Assembly: GCA_036394195.1 (NCBI GenBank)
Contig: DASWFO010000245.1
Span: 1 to 64,000, forward strand
From: DATJPD01 sp036394195
Lineage (GTDB): Bacteria > Pseudomonadota > Alphaproteobacteria > CACIAM-22H2
Length of the DNA: 64,000 nucleotides
Reading direction: 5' to 3'
In this document: in pieces, positions 24,207-32,326 of the stretch
Numbering within the stretch: the first letter of the stretch is position 1
Layout: every line of letters starts with the position of its first letter
Made by a program: the position numbers and the translations under genes
Notes under the pieces: model-generated
Seen by the model: the letters and a program-made list of their open reading frames with translations, nothing else
Database searches by the model: none
Told to the model about the DNA's origin: nothing

Positions 24207-25193
24207 TTATTTCGCCGCCGCCCGCGCCCGCTCGAGATAGACCGTTTCCTGATATTTTTCCGGCTGGACGGGCTTGCCCGCCGGCAGCAGGCCGACGTCG
24301 CGCATCGATTCCAGGACGTTGATGAGGCCGGGCGCGCTGATGCCGAGATCGCGCGGCAGGATCCCGTAGCGAATCGTATCTTCGATGGCGCGGATCGCGT
24401 ACGGGTGCAGCGTGGAGACCTCGACGACCGTAATCCCCGCCGCGATATCCTTGTGGGCGTACATCCAGTCGGTCGCCCGCAGCATGCCGACAAGAAAGCG
24501 CTCCAAGGTCGCCGGGTTCGCCGCCGCCCAGTCGCGGTTCACGTTGATGGTCGAGAACTGCCAGTCGGCAATGTAATCGAACGCCGGTCCCATATTGGTG
24601 AAGCCCGCGCCCTCGGCTTCGTAGCTGAGCGGGAACGGCTGCAGCCCGGCATCGATGGCGCCCGCTTGGAGCAGGCGCCAGCGCGTCGGCGCGCCGCCCA
24701 CCGCTTTCTCCGCATAGTCCTTCGGCGACAGACCGTGGCGGGCCGCGATCCGGCGCAGCACGAAAGTCGTGCCCTCCTGAAGCGACAGCACGCCGAACGT
24801 GGCACCCTTCAGGTCTTCGAAGCGCTTGAAGCGGCTCTGCGCGATGATGAAGTGGGGCAGCTTCGCCGCGTTCCCGGCAACGATCCGCAAGGGGCCACCC
24901 GCCTCGACGTCCTGGATCAGGCCTTCGGTCGAGGCGATCGTCACCTGCAGCCCGCCCGCCCTGAGCTCCTCATTCGCCTTCTCGCCGTTGTCGAGCACGC
25001 TGACGTTCACGTCGAGGCCTTGCTCGGCGAATAGCCCCGTGGTCCGCCCTGCCCACACCGGCACGTAGAACACCGTGCGCGAGATTACGCCGACCCTGAG
25101 CGGCGTCATCGTCGACGGCTCTGCGAGCACGGCCGACGGGCGGACCGTGACCGCGGCCAGGACGGCAAGCACCGACAGAAGTGGGCGAAGCAT
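24207..25193 (-). CDS. ABC transporter substrate-binding protein, NMT1/SsuA-like
   Basis: A 328-residue periplasmic receptor with a signal peptide (MLRPLLSVLAVLAAVTV, cleavage near VLAEP). The mature protein matches the NMT1/THI5-like family used for taurine, alkanesulfonates, nitrate or thiamine precursors: LRVGVISRTVFYVPVWAGRT at the start, VTIASTEGLIQDVEAGGPLR, and a central helix-rich lobe. No permease or ATPase is adjacent, so the ligand is unknown. GAGGG lies upstream of the ATG. It is divergent from rnhB with 106 bp between. Confidence 0.9.
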   Translation of the reverse strand: MLRPLLSVLAVLAAVTVRPSAVLAEPSTMTPLRVGVISRTVFYVPVWAGRTTGLFAEQGLDVNVSVLDNGEKANEELRAGGLQVTIASTEGLIQDVEAGGPLRIVAGNAAKLPHFIIAQSRFKRFEDLKGATFGVLSLQEGTTFVLRRIAARHGLSPKDYAEKAVGGAPTRWRLLQAGAIDAGLQPFPLSYEAEGAGFTNMGPAFDYIADWQFSTINVNRDWAAANPATLERFLVGMLRATDWMYAHKDIAAGITVVEVSTLHPYAIRAIEDTIRYGILPRDLGISAPGLINVLESMRDVGLLPAGKPVQPEKYQETVYLERARAAAK

Positions 25194-25264
25194 AAAATCC
25201 CTCGTCTCTGGAAGTCATCCTATCGCGGAACCAAAGCCGCGTGGTTGTGATTTACTTCGCCGTA

Positions 25265-25292
25265 TTGGCGACTCGAATGCCGGTGCTAGAGT
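25265..25292 (+). promoter_or_regulatory. Promoter of rnhB, apparently leaderless
   Basis: TTGGCG (25265-25270), a 16-bp spacer and TAGAGT (25287-25292). The rnhB ATG at 25300 comes 7 bases later and has no Shine-Dalgarno sequence. Confidence 0.5.
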
Positions 25293-25299
25293 TGCGCGC

Positions 25300-25926
25300 A
25301 TGCCGGGCTTTGCGCGGGAAAGAAAAATCGGGGGTGTCGTCGCCGGGATCGACGAAGCCGGGCGCGGCCCTTTGGCCGGCCCGGTGGTCGCCGCCTGCGT
25401 GGTCCTCGATGCGCAGCGCACGACCCGCAAGCTGTCCCGCGCCATCGACGATTCGAAGAAACTTACGCGTAAGGAGCGCGAGACCGCGTTCGAGCTGCTG
25501 CTGGCGGCACGGGCCGAGGGCGTCGCCTCGATCGGCGTCGGCGCGTCCAGTGTCCGGACCATCGACAGGATCAACATCCTGCAAGCGACGTTGCTGGCGA
25601 TGCGCCGCGCCGTGACGCGTCTGCCGGTCCGTCCGGACCATGTCCTGATCGATGGCGACCGGGTCCCTCGCGACCTGCCCTGCCCCGCGACACCGGTGGT
25701 CGGCGGCGATGCGGTGTGCATCTCGATCGCCGCCGCCTCGATCGTCGCCAAGGTGCTGCGCGACCGCGCCATGATCCGCCTCAGCACCCGCTATCCCGGC
25801 TTCGGCTGGATAACCAATGTCGGCTACGCGACCGACGAGCACACCCAAGCCATAGCGCGGCTAGGTGCCACACGCCACCACCGCTTGAGCTTCGCGCCCT
25901 GTGCACAATTTGTTCTAAGCCTTTGA
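25300..25926 (+). CDS. rnhB: Ribonuclease HII
   Basis: Cleaves the RNA strand of RNA-DNA hybrids and removes single misincorporated ribonucleotides. The 208-residue product has the catalytic start GIDEAGRGPLAGPVVAA (Asp and Glu), the DSKKLT motif, the third acidic region VLIDGDRVPR, and SIAAASIVAKVLRDRAM. The start at 25300 (MPGFARERKIG) was chosen by family length; the upstream frame is longer but lacks similarity. The stop lies 49 bp before ccrM, a gene order common in alphaproteobacteria. Confidence 0.95.
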   Translation: MPGFARERKIGGVVAGIDEAGRGPLAGPVVAACVVLDAQRTTRKLSRAIDDSKKLTRKERETAFELLLAARAEGVASIGVGASSVRTIDRINILQATLLAMRRAVTRLPVRPDHVLIDGDRVPRDLPCPATPVVGGDAVCISIAAASIVAKVLRDRAMIRLSTRYPGFGWITNVGYATDEHTQAIARLGATRHHRLSFAPCAQFVLSL

Positions 25927-25963
25927 TTCCAAAAACATATTGACGTGGACTCCGGCGTGACTC
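25925..25963 (+). promoter_or_regulatory. ccrM promoter region with three GANTC sites
   Basis: GATTC (25925-25929), GACTC (25948-25952) and GACTC (25959-25963) fall within 39 bp directly upstream of ccrM. A -35-like TTGACG lies at 25940-25945. In Caulobacter, methylation of GANTC sites in the ccrM promoter represses its own transcription; this arrangement suggests the same feedback. Confidence 0.6.
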
Positions 25964-25975
25964 AAAGTCTCGCCC

Positions 25976-27103
25976 ATGACTACACGCGCTCCTGCGGGCG
26001 GTAGGAGCGATGGGGGGCCGGCCGGGACCGGGTCAGAAGACCGGATCCTGATCGGCGACTGCGTCGCACACATGGCGGAGCTTCCAGAAGGAAGCATCGA
26101 CATGATCTTCGCCGACCCGCCGTACAATCTGCAGCTCAAGGGCGAGCTGCACCGGCCGAACAACTCGCGCGTCGACGGCGTCGAGGACGAGTGGGATCAG
26201 ATCGGCGATTTCGCCGCCTACGACCGCTTCACCCGGGCGTGGCTCAAGGCGGCGCGCCGGGTGCTGAAGCCCGACGGCACGATCTGGGTGATCGGCAGCT
26301 ATCACAACATCTTCCGCGTCGGTGCGGCGCTGCAGGACCTGGGTTTCTGGACCTTGAACGACGTGGTGTGGCGCAAGACCAACCCGATGCCGAATTTCCG
26401 CGGCCGGCGCTTCACCAACGCGCATGAGACGCTGATCTGGGCAGCGCACGGCGAGGACAGCCGCTACACGTTCAACTACGCCGCGATGAAGGCGCTGAAC
26501 GAGGACCTGCAGATGCGGAGCGACTGGCTGATCCCGGTCTGCGGCGGCCCCGAGCGGCTGAAGCAGAACGGCAAGAAGGCGCACCCCACCCAGAAGCCGG
26601 AAGCGCTGCTGCACCGGGTGATCCTCGCCGCGACCAAAACCGGCGAGACCGTGCTCGACCCGTTCTTCGGCAGCGGCACCACCGGGGCGGTTGCGAAGAA
26701 GCTCGGCCGGCGCTTCGTCGGCATCGAGCGCGATCCGAGCTATGCGGCCATCGCCAAGGTGCGGATCGCCGACGTCCGCGCCGCCAGCGACAGCGATCTC
26801 GCGGTCACCCCATCAAAGCGCGAGGAGGCGCGCATCCCGTTCGGCTGGCTGGTCGAGCGCGGACTGCTGCAGCCGGGCGAAGTGCTGACCGACCCGAGCG
26901 GCCGGCTGACGGCGCGGGTGCGCCCCGACGGCACGCTGGCAACCTCCGGCCCTGGCGGCGATCACCGCGGCTCCATCCACCAGGTGGGTGCCGCCGTTCA
27001 GGGTGCACCCGCGTGCAACGGCTGGACGTTCTGGTGCGTCAATCTCGAAGGCCGGCGCGTGCCGATCGACGTGCTGCGCCAGAAACTGCGGGCCCAACTC
27101 TGA
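25976..27103 (+). CDS. ccrM: CcrM-type adenine-specific DNA methyltransferase (GANTC)
   Basis: Cell-cycle-regulated N6-adenine methyltransferase of alphaproteobacteria. The 375-residue protein has beta-class motif order: catalytic DPPYNLQL near residue 46, then the target-recognition region, then the SAM-binding DPFFGSGTTGAVAKKLGR. The C-terminal domain of about 85 residues (FGWLVERGLLQPGE...VLRQKLRAQL) is the extra DNA-recognition domain typical of CcrM. There is no cognate restriction enzyme, consistent with an orphan regulatory methylase. The short N-terminal extension (about 20 residues) is not conserved in kind. Confidence 0.96.
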   Translation: MTTRAPAGGRSDGGPAGTGSEDRILIGDCVAHMAELPEGSIDMIFADPPYNLQLKGELHRPNNSRVDGVEDEWDQIGDFAAYDRFTRAWLKAARRVLKPDGTIWVIGSYHNIFRVGAALQDLGFWTLNDVVWRKTNPMPNFRGRRFTNAHETLIWAAHGEDSRYTFNYAAMKALNEDLQMRSDWLIPVCGGPERLKQNGKKAHPTQKPEALLHRVILAATKTGETVLDPFFGSGTTGAVAKKLGRRFVGIERDPSYAAIAKVRIADVRAASDSDLAVTPSKREEARIPFGWLVERGLLQPGEVLTDPSGRLTARVRPDGTLATSGPGGDHRGSIHQVGAAVQGAPACNGWTFWCVNLEGRRVPIDVLRQKLRAQL

Positions 27104-27129
27104 CCGGCTCGCGGGTAGCCGCCTCGGTG

Positions 27130-27198
27130 TTTGCGCGTTCCACGCAAAGCACCTGACCAACCCTACCCGCTCGCCGGCGCGCGCCCATCCGGGCGCGC
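27130..27198. terminator. Hairpins between the convergent ccrM and AapJ-like genes
   Basis: TTTGCG/CGCAAA at about 27131-27147 and GCGCGCCC-ATCC-GGGCGCGC at 27179-27198 are strong inverted repeats in the 127-bp convergent gap. Neither is followed by a T-run, so a factor-independent role is uncertain. Confidence 0.4.
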
Positions 27199-27230
27199 GG
27201 GTGACTTACGGCAATCGCTCGCTCGTAAAT

Positions 27231-28256
27231 TCAGCGGAACGGGATCGCGTACATCAGGCCGCCGCGCGTCCACAAATCGTTCGGCCCGCGGTCGAGCTTC
27301 AGCGGGCCGCCCTTGCCGACGTTGCGGTCGTAGCTTTCGCCGTAATTGCCCACCTGCTTGATCACGTTGTACGCCCAGCGGTCGTCGACGCCGAGCATCT
27401 TGCCGAAGCCGCCACTCACGCCCAGCAACCGCTGTACATCGGGCCGCGGCGATTTCAGCATCTCGTCGACATTCGCCTGCGTCACACCGTCCTCCTCGGC
27501 CTCGATCATCGCCATCAGGACGTACTTCACCAGATCGAACCACTGGTCGTCGCCGTGGCGCAGCAGCGGCCCGAGCGGCTCCTTCGAAATGCGGTCGGGC
27601 AGGATCCGGTAGTCGCCGCCGCCGACCTTCGACACCAGCACCGCCGCGAGCGCCGAGGCGTCCTGGGTCAGAACGTCGCAGCGGCCCGAGAAGAAGACGC
27701 TGTACATCACGTCCTGGTTCTCCAGGATCACCGGCGTGAACTTGAGGTTCCGCGAGCGGAACCAGTCGGCCATCGTCATCTCGTGCGTCGTGCCCTGGGC
27801 CGCGCAGATGGTCGCCCCGTCGAGCTCCTTCAGCTCCTTGACGTTGACCTTGGACGACACGAGGAACGCCTGGCCGTCGTAGAAGTTGATGCCGGCGTAA
27901 TTGAGCCCCAGCGCCGTGTCGCGCGACAGCGTGATCGTCGAATTGCGCAACAGGACGTCGATCTCGCCGGACTGCAAAGCGGTGAACCGGGACTGCGCGG
28001 TCAGCGGCACGTATCGCGTCTTGGTCGCGTCGCCCAACATGGCGGCGGCGATCGCCTTGCACAGGTCGACGTCGAGACCCGTCCATACGCCGGCGCTATC
28101 CGGCATCGAGAAGCCGACGAGCCCGGTGTTGACGCCGCAGATCACCGCGCCGCGCGCCTTCACCGCATCGAATGTCGGGCCGGCCAGCGCCGGGCCGCTC
28201 ATCCCGAGAACCAGGGCGGCGACCGCCGCCGCCCGCATCGTCCACATGCCACGCAT
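27231..28256 (-). CDS. Amino-acid ABC transporter substrate-binding protein, AapJ-like
   Basis: A 341-residue periplasmic receptor (family 3 SBP) closest in pattern to AapJ, the general L-amino-acid receptor of rhizobia. The signal peptide ends near PALAG (about residue 25); the mature start is FDAVKARGAVICGVNTGLVG. Ligand-lobe signatures are SGVWTGLDVD-like (GVWTGLDVDLCKAIAAAML), LTAQSRFTALQSGEIDVLLR and GVSGGFGKMLGVDDRWAY. AAGGAGG precedes the ATG. It is last in an apparent operon with the RpiR regulator and the aminotransferase. The permease and ATPase genes are absent here. Confidence 0.92.
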   Translation of the reverse strand: MRGMWTMRAAAVAALVLGMSGPALAGPTFDAVKARGAVICGVNTGLVGFSMPDSAGVWTGLDVDLCKAIAAAMLGDATKTRYVPLTAQSRFTALQSGEIDVLLRNSTITLSRDTALGLNYAGINFYDGQAFLVSSKVNVKELKELDGATICAAQGTTHEMTMADWFRSRNLKFTPVILENQDVMYSVFFSGRCDVLTQDASALAAVLVSKVGGGDYRILPDRISKEPLGPLLRHGDDQWFDLVKYVLMAMIEAEEDGVTQANVDEMLKSPRPDVQRLLGVSGGFGKMLGVDDRWAYNVIKQVGNYGESYDRNVGKGGPLKLDRGPNDLWTRGGLMYAIPFR

Positions 28257-28305
28257 AGGCCCCTCCTCCTTGCTGACAATCCGGCCGCCGGTCAGCGGCG
28301 GCCCC

Positions 28306-29640
28306 TCATCGGCCGATCGTCGCGATGGCCGCGTCCACGGCCTCGCCCAGACGATCCGCGATCTCATTCATGTCGGTTTCGCTGGCGATGAACGGCGGCG
28401 CCAGCAGCACGTGGTCGCCAGCCCGGCCATCGATGGTGCCGCCCATCGGATAGACCATCAGCCCGCGCTGGAACGCCTGCTGCTTGATGCGCGCGGACAG
28501 GCGATGTGACGGATCGAACGGCGCCTTGGAGGCGCGGTTTTCGACCAGCTCGATGGCCTGCAGCAAGCCGCGGCCGCGGATGTTCCCGACATGATGGTGG
28601 TTGCCGAAGCGCTGCTCCAGCGCCGCCTGAAGCGCGTCGCCGAGCGGGGCGACGCGGCCGAGAACGCCGTCCTCGAGCAGGCATTTCTGGACCGCGAGCG
28701 CCGCCGCGCAGGCCATCGGATGGGCCGAGAAGGTGTGGCCGTGCTGGAAGAAGCCGCTGCCGCCGGCGAAGGCGTCATAGATCTTCTTCTGCACGAGCAC
28801 GGCACCGACCGGCTGGTAACCGGCACCCAGGCCCTTGGCCATGACCAGGAGGTCCGGCACCACGCCTTCGGCGAGACAGGCATGCAACGTCCCGGTCCGG
28901 CCCATGCCGCACATGACCTCATCCAGGATGAGCAGCACGCCGTAGCGGTCGCAGATCTCGCGGATGCGCCGAAAATAGCCGGGGACGGGCGTCACCGCGC
29001 CGGAGGTCGCCCCGACCACCGTCTCGGCGATGAAGCCCGCAATCGCGTTCGGGCCGTGCTTCAGGATGCACCGCTCGAGCTCGTCGGCGACGCGGTGCCC
29101 GTACGCCTCATCGGTCTCGTCGTCGTTCTTGAAGCGGTAGGAGAAGCAGGGCGAGATCTGCGGCACGTCCATGAGCAGCGGCCGATACGGCTCGCGCCGC
29201 CATTCATTGCCGCCCGCCGCCAGGGCCCCCAGCGTGTTGCCGTGATAGCTCTGGCGCCGCGAGATGAAGGTGCGGCGCGCGACGTCGCCAGTCTCGATGA
29301 AATACTGCCGCGCCATCTTGAGCGCGGTCTCGACCGCCTCGGATCCGCCGGACAGCAGATAGACGCGGTCCATGCCGGGAGGGGCATGCGCGATCAGCAC
29401 ATCGGCGAGCTCCTCGGCGGCCTCGCTGGTGAAAAACCCGCTATGCACGAAGGCCAATGTCTCGGCCTGGCGGCGCAAGGCCTCGACGATGCGCGGATGG
29501 CCGTGCCCCAGGCTCGACACAGCGGCACCGCCCGACGCGTCGAGATAGCGGCGGCCCTGCCGGTCGATCAGATGGATCCCCGCGCCGCCGACCGCGACCG
29601 GAGGCTGAACGCGGGTGTCGCGCGGAAAAACATGGCTCAC
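28306..29640 (-). CDS. Class III PLP-dependent aminotransferase
   Basis: A 444-residue omega-type aminotransferase annotated in related genomes as aspartate aminotransferase family protein. The PLP lysine lies in LVMAKGLGAGYQPVGAVLV, preceded by the Asp-bearing LLILDEVMCGMGRTG; the cofactor phosphate region SGGSEAVETALKMAR is present. Class III members act on omega-amino acids, diamines or amino-sugar-like amines; the substrate cannot be read. It starts at GTG 29640, overlapping the RpiR gene stop (GTGA), so expression is probably coupled to that regulator. Confidence 0.92.
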   Translation of the reverse strand: MSHVFPRDTRVQPPVAVGGAGIHLIDRQGRRYLDASGGAAVSSLGHGHPRIVEALRRQAETLAFVHSGFFTSEAAEELADVLIAHAPPGMDRVYLLSGGSEAVETALKMARQYFIETGDVARRTFISRRQSYHGNTLGALAAGGNEWRREPYRPLLMDVPQISPCFSYRFKNDDETDEAYGHRVADELERCILKHGPNAIAGFIAETVVGATSGAVTPVPGYFRRIREICDRYGVLLILDEVMCGMGRTGTLHACLAEGVVPDLLVMAKGLGAGYQPVGAVLVQKKIYDAFAGGSGFFQHGHTFSAHPMACAAALAVQKCLLEDGVLGRVAPLGDALQAALEQRFGNHHHVGNIRGRGLLQAIELVENRASKAPFDPSHRLSARIKQQAFQRGLMVYPMGGTIDGRAGDHVLLAPPFIASETDMNEIADRLGEAVDAAIATIGR

Positions 29641-30518
29641 GGCGATCTCCGCACGACCGGCTCGACATAGGTGCGCATCGCCTCCAGCCGGTCTTGGGTG
29701 CGCCGGATCGCCTTCAGCGCCTTGGCGCCGCCGCGGCTGGCCAGCATCGCGACCAGCGCCTCGACGACGCCGCTCGCCGCGGTCAGCGAGTGGAAGAACG
29801 ACGGCGTGTCGGTTGCGGCGACCAGCACATGATCGGCATGGGGTGCGAGCGGCGACAGGTCGCTATCGGTCAGAGCCACCACCCGGGCACCGGCCTTGGC
29901 GGCCATCTCGGCCGCGGCCACCGCGTCGCGCGAATAGGGGGCCATGGTCATGACGACCATCGCGTCGCCGCGCTCGATCGCGAACAGCGCGTTGTCGAGC
30001 ACACCGGACGGGCTCGCGGCCAGGAACAGGTCGCGGCGGAAGAAGCTCCAGACGTAGTGGAGATAGAAGGCCAGCGGATAAAGGCTGCGCAGGCCGACGA
30101 TCCAGACGCGCCGCGCGCGTTCCAGGGTCTCGGCACTCGCCCGGATCACATCGACACCGTTGGCGCGCTGCGTGGCCCCGAGATTGGTGATCTGCGTGTT
30201 GAAGATTTGCTCGTAGATCCCGGACGGATCGCCGACACTTTGCAGCCGTTCGGCCTTCGCGGCGTAGCTGAGGGCACCCGGCAGGATCCGGCCAAGGATC
30301 TCGCGACGCAGCTCCGGATAGCCGGCAAATCCCAGGGCCTGCGCCAGGCGCACGAAAGTCGCCGGTGTCACGGCGGCGCTCTTCGCCAGGTCGCGCAGGC
30401 TGTGGATCGCGACGAGATCGGGATGGCGGCTGAGAAACCGCGCCGCCCGGCGCAGCTGCGGGCTGAGCCGGTCCATCGCGGCGCCAAGTACATCATGCAT
30501 CTGGGCAGTGGCCGCCAT
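29637..30518 (-). CDS. MurR/RpiR family transcriptional regulator
   Basis: A 293-residue regulator with an N-terminal winged HTH (about 10-85, ATPATFVRLAQALGFAGYPEL being the recognition region) and a C-terminal SIS sugar-phosphate-binding domain (about 120-260, VWIVGLRSLYPLAFYLHYVW and VVALTDSDLSPLAPHADHVL). The start at 30518 was chosen over 30587, which lies inside the palindrome upstream. It heads an operon with a class III aminotransferase and an amino-acid receptor. A perfect palindrome overlapping the promoter suggests autoregulation, with a ligand such as a phosphorylated or amino metabolite. Confidence 0.9.
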   Translation of the reverse strand: MAATAQMHDVLGAAMDRLSPQLRRAARFLSRHPDLVAIHSLRDLAKSAAVTPATFVRLAQALGFAGYPELRREILGRILPGALSYAAKAERLQSVGDPSGIYEQIFNTQITNLGATQRANGVDVIRASAETLERARRVWIVGLRSLYPLAFYLHYVWSFFRRDLFLAASPSGVLDNALFAIERGDAMVVMTMAPYSRDAVAAAEMAAKAGARVVALTDSDLSPLAPHADHVLVAATDTPSFFHSLTAASGVVEALVAMLASRGGAKALKAIRRTQDRLEAMRTYVEPVVRRSP

Positions 30519-30546
30519 CGGGCACCGAGCTGTCGGGAGGTGTGAA

Positions 30547-30588
30547 ACAGTAATTCCAATACGGTTTAATTGCAACATATGTTGCAAT
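30547..30588 (-). promoter_or_regulatory. RpiR operon promoter with a perfect 20-bp palindromic operator
   Basis: ATTGCAACATATGTTGCAAT (30569-30588) is a perfect palindrome. Read on the minus strand, its half TTGCAA (30570-30575) is also a -35 box, followed by a 17-bp spacer and TACTGT (30547-30552) as -10. A dimer on the palindrome would cover the -35 element. The RpiR-type regulator encoded immediately downstream is the obvious binder. Confidence 0.65.
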
Positions 30589-30674
30589 CAAGGGCAGTGG
30601 GCGAGGAGACCCGCGGCTCGCGCGCAGGAACTCACCCGCGGAGGGCGCGGAGGGCCTTCATTCGGTCAGCAGAT

Positions 30675-30708
30675 AAAAAAATCCCCCCGGCGCGCGCGGC
30701 GGGGGGGC
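30675..30708 (-). terminator. Rho-independent terminator after the small secreted protein gene
   Basis: On the minus strand a GC stem (CCCCCC...GGGGGG around GCCGCGCGCGCC, 30683-30708) is followed by A and seven T residues. It lies downstream of the 30812-31021 gene, whose transcript would pass a second hairpin near 30764-30793 (CCCGAGGC...GCCTCGGG). Confidence 0.7.
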
Positions 30709-30811
30709 CTAGCGCGGCCGGGGGGACTGGCAGCCGCGGCGTCAGGGGCACCGCGGTGCAACGCCCGAGGCGGCGGGGGGAGCTGCCTCGGGCGCCGAAC
30801 GTCAGGCGGGG

Positions 30812-31021
30812 TTACTTCTTCACCGCCTCGGCAGAATTCGTCGCCTTGCTGTCGGACTTCTCGGCCTTGTGCTGCACCGTCTTGTGCGCAGGCTTCGCTG
30901 TCTTCGACGGGGAAGCGGCCGGCGCCGGAGTGGTCGGGCTGTTGGTCTGGGCGAACGCGGCGGTCGTCAGGCCGAAACCGGCGGCCAGCGCAATCGCGAG
31001 AGCGAGAGTGGAGATTTTCAT
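30812..31021 (-). CDS. Small secreted Ala/Lys/Pro-rich protein of unknown function
   Basis: A 69-residue protein with a signal peptide (MKISTLALAIALAAGFGLTT, cleavage near AAFAQ at about residue 24). The mature part is low-complexity: TNSPTTPAPAASPSKTAKPA followed by a mixed-charge tail rich in Lys, Glu and Ser. AAGGAG lies 9 bases before the ATG at 31021. No family is recognised. Its length, signal peptide and basic composition recall the protein at 10618-10827, although the sequences are not similar enough to claim homology. Confidence 0.7.
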   Translation of the reverse strand: MKISTLALAIALAAGFGLTTAAFAQTNSPTTPAPAASPSKTAKPAHKTVQHKAEKSDSKATNSAEAVKK

Positions 31022-31155
31022 TGAGGAGGCTCCTTGAAATTTGTCGCCGGCGAATGCCGGTCTCTCCCACAACGCTGCACACGGCCCGATCTATTCCGCG
31101 ATCCTCTAAAAGATACGCGGTAATTGCGGCGGGAATACGGCGCGGTTAACGCGCG

Positions 31156-32007
31156 TTATTTCCCGAGCAAGCCTTTGAGCTGGTCGCCGACATTGCCGCC
31201 CACACCGGCCTTTCCGAGCTGCTCCTGCACCACGCCGCCGAGGTTCTTCTGCAGCTCGGCCACCGCCGTTTTCTGCGCCTGATCGGTGATCGCGGTGATG
31301 ATGAGCTGGGTCACCTCGGCCGGTGTCGCACCGCCCTCTTTGCGGCCAATGTCGGCGAGGTGCAGCGGCGGAAGGGTGGTCTTCAGGGTGCGGCCCTGCA
31401 GCACGGTCGCGGCCACCGTCACCTCGCCGCCGCGGACGTCGAGACTGTCGATGATGAGCTTGCGCTCATCGGCCTTCGCCGCCGGCGCCGGAGATGAGGG
31501 CGACGATGGGGCCGCGGACGATTGCGGCTGCGGCGATGGCGGCGAGCTGCTCGACGGCGTCGGATTGGCGCCGGTACCGGTGCTCGACTTTGCCGACGCC
31601 GAGCCGCCGGCATATTGAGTCACGTTCTGCTGGATCTTCTGCAGGTTGCCGCCGGAGGACCCCTGCTCGTACGTCACCTTCGGGCCGTCGATCACCACCT
31701 GCTTGATCACCACCGGGTTCTTCGTGATCGTCCCGGTGTCGACGGTCAGCGAGATCGAGCCGAGCTCGAAGGCATGGGGCGCGGAGAAGCCTTTCGGATT
31801 GCCGATGACCAGATCGGAGATCGAGCCCTCGCCGCTCGAGGCGGACAGCGTCACCGAGTTCACCGTAACCTGAGCCTGCGTCGCTTCGCTGCCGTACTTC
31901 TCGATCCCGGCTTTGATGATCGCGCCGATATTCGAGTAGAGGAAGAAAACGCCCGCCGCGACGACGGCGATCAACACCACCACGCCGATGATGATCTTCT
32001 TGGCCAT
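31156..32007 (-). CDS. Membrane-anchored AsmA-like protein of unknown function
   Basis: A 283-residue protein with one N-terminal helix (IIIGVVVLIAVVAAGVFFLY) and a periplasmic body. The segment beginning IEKYGSEATQAQVTVNSVTL with SDLVIGNPKGF and VDGPKVTYEQ-like strands resembles AsmA/DUF748-type envelope proteins. A Ser/Pro-rich linker (about residues 135-180) divides it from a second beta-rich part (ERKLIIDSLDVRGGEVTV). AGGAGA precedes the ATG. AsmA-like proteins are linked to lipid transport and outer-membrane integrity; here that is inference. Confidence 0.65.
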   Translation of the reverse strand: MAKKIIIGVVVLIAVVAAGVFFLYSNIGAIIKAGIEKYGSEATQAQVTVNSVTLSASSGEGSISDLVIGNPKGFSAPHAFELGSISLTVDTGTITKNPVVIKQVVIDGPKVTYEQGSSGGNLQKIQQNVTQYAGGSASAKSSTGTGANPTPSSSSPPSPQPQSSAAPSSPSSPAPAAKADERKLIIDSLDVRGGEVTVAATVLQGRTLKTTLPPLHLADIGRKEGGATPAEVTQLIITAITDQAQKTAVAELQKNLGGVVQEQLGKAGVGGNVGDQLKGLLGK

Positions 32008-32119
32008 GTGATTCTCCTGCTAAACGAGATGCGCCCCGCGCTCCGCCGCGGCCGCGACGGGAGGGCGGGGCGCACCCATGGACCTGTTGATCATTGCAGC
32101 GCGGCGCGCCGCAACGCAC

Positions 32120-32326
32120 TTAACCGCGCCGCGTGCGATTCCAGGGGCAGTTCGCCTTGCTGGCCTGAGTCGCATCGTATTGGCCGGACGTATTCGGATA
32201 CTGCCGGTAGACCACCGAGCCATCCGGCATGCACACCGGGTCCAGGAACGAACCCTGCGGCTCGGAGCGGCCACCACCACAGGCGGCAAGGGTCAACAGA
32301 CCGAGAACCAAAACGGCATAACGCAT
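32120..32326 (-). CDS. Small lipoprotein of unknown function
   Basis: A 68-residue protein with a lipoprotein signal: MRYAVLVLGLLTLAAC, with the lipobox LAAC at Cys16. The mature part contains two more Cys (PVCMPDG, NCPWNR) that could pair. AGGAGA lies 7 bases before the ATG. No family is recognised. It is followed on the same strand by the AsmA-like gene. Confidence 0.75.
   Translation of the reverse strand: MRYAVLVLGLLTLAACGGGRSEPQGSFLDPVCMPDGSVVYRQYPNTSGQYDATQASKANCPWNRTRRG

Noticed and set aside
25976..27103. Restriction-modification system
   Set aside because: The methyltransferase is CcrM-type with its extra C-terminal domain, and no restriction nuclease is nearby.
30569..30587. Extended RpiR start at 30587
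   Set aside because: It would place the start codon inside the palindrome and upstream of the predicted -10 element.
28306..31021. A defence or toxin-antitoxin unit around the RpiR operon and the small 69-residue gene
   Set aside because: The small gene encodes a secreted protein with its own terminator, and the operon enzymes are metabolic.
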